In this document: piece after piece, positions 6,186 through 6,543 of the stretch
How positions within the stretch are numbered: the stretch's first letter is position 1
How the letters are laid out: every line of letters begins with the position of its first letter
Source of the DNA: Clostridium sp.
GTDB lineage: Bacteria > Bacillota > Clostridia > Clostridiales > Clostridiaceae
Direction: 5' to 3'
Length of the DNA: 6,543 bases
NCBI GenBank assembly: GCA_003539755.1
Contig: DPOH01000099.1
Coordinates: forward strand, 1 to 6,543
Program-made: the position numbers and the translations under genes
The notes under the pieces: generated by a model
The model's database searches: none
Told to the model about the DNA's origin: nothing
What the model saw: only the letters and a program-made list of their open reading frames with translations

Positions 6186-6205
6186 TTTCGCAACATGTTG
6201 CGAAA
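6186..6205. repeat. 20-bp perfect palindrome with an overlapping third GCGAA arm
   Basis: TTTCGCAACATGTTGCGAAA is self-complementary over all 20 bases. A further GCGAA at 6180-6184 pairs with the TTCGC at 6187-6191, so the left arm of the palindrome can choose between two partners. It is much richer in GC than the surrounding spacer. It has no T-tract suited to termination. An operator for a dimeric regulator, or a leftover of a mobile element, is possible; function unknown. Confidence 0.6.
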
Positions 6206-6274
6206 GATATTTTCCTTTCTATCTTAAATATATTCAACATAATTTACTAGACTTGTGCAGTAAATAGGAAAAAT

Positions 6275-6543
6275 TTAAGCTATTAGTCCTAATTGGGAAA
6301 TGGTAGATTCTAAACTAATCCCGTTATCTGCACAAAACTTTTTAGATAGATTTTTACTAGATTCCTTTCGGTGATACTGATTAAAATTTAAAGGTATAGA
6401 ATAATCCTTAATTTTATAATGAGAAGTAACTAAGCAATGAGCCCATTTAGGTTTGTTACCATCTGCATGAGAATTATGGAAGTCTAAGCCTTCAATTCTT
6501 TTTGTTGAAGTATTTTTCTTACTTAAAGTATCATCAATAATTA
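6275..6543 (-). pseudogene. DDE transposase remnant (IS4/IS701-like), truncated
   Basis: An open frame of 88 codons enters from the right edge and stops at TAA 6275-6277. It reads IIDDTLSKKNTSTKRIEG, followed by DFHNSHADG and PKWAHCLVTSHYKI. IIDDT followed by Lys and a GH/AH-C-LVTS strand is typical of the first catalytic Asp region of IS4/IS701-type DDE transposases. A whole enzyme would continue some 200 residues further, with a second Asp and a Glu; here the frame ends about 85 residues after the first Asp. The last 20 residues (from FCADNGISLES) do not look like the family, suggesting a deletion junction or frameshift near 6330. The upstream part lies outside the window. The exact IS family is uncertain. 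Confidence 0.7.

Overview
The window is very AT-rich, with clostridial-looking codon use (AAA, ATA and TTA heavy) and strong AGGAGG-type ribosome binding sites. It most likely comes from a Clostridium-like Firmicute. No RNA gene or CRISPR array was seen.

The core, about 590 to 5430 on the minus strand, is a complete Bce-type antimicrobial-peptide sensing and detoxification module. In transcription order it holds an OmpR-family response regulator (4721-5389) and, overlapping it by ATGA, a short intramembrane-sensing histidine kinase (3711-4724), followed by a terminator (3656-3704). A perfect inverted repeat at 3581-3596 matches the known BceR-type operator. It is followed by an ATPase (2732-3499) and a 10-TM BceB-like permease (712-2742), which overlap by 11 bp. 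A previously easy-to-miss 22-codon hydrophobic ORF (629-697) with an ideal ribosome binding site comes next, and then a hairpin terminator (592-620). In known Bce systems the permease itself senses the peptide and passes the signal to the kinase, the regulator then activates the transporter operon, and the transporter protects lipid-II-cycle targets. The gene layout and operator here fit that scheme: regulator and kinase form one transcription unit, the transporter another.

Downstream of the module, 1-535 (minus) is the N-terminal part of a PAS-domain signalling protein that runs off the window edge. It seems to have its own promoter behind the transporter terminator.

On the other side, divergent from the response regulator, lies a 179-residue soluble protein of unknown function (5554-6093, plus). 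It ends at a strong bidirectional hairpin terminator (6111-6156). A 20-bp perfect palindrome (6186-6205) then sits in the spacer before a broken DDE transposase remnant (6275-6543, minus) that runs off the right edge.

For five genes the longest open frame overshoots the probable start, because it runs into or past the ribosome binding site. The starts given here are chosen from Shine-Dalgarno spacing.
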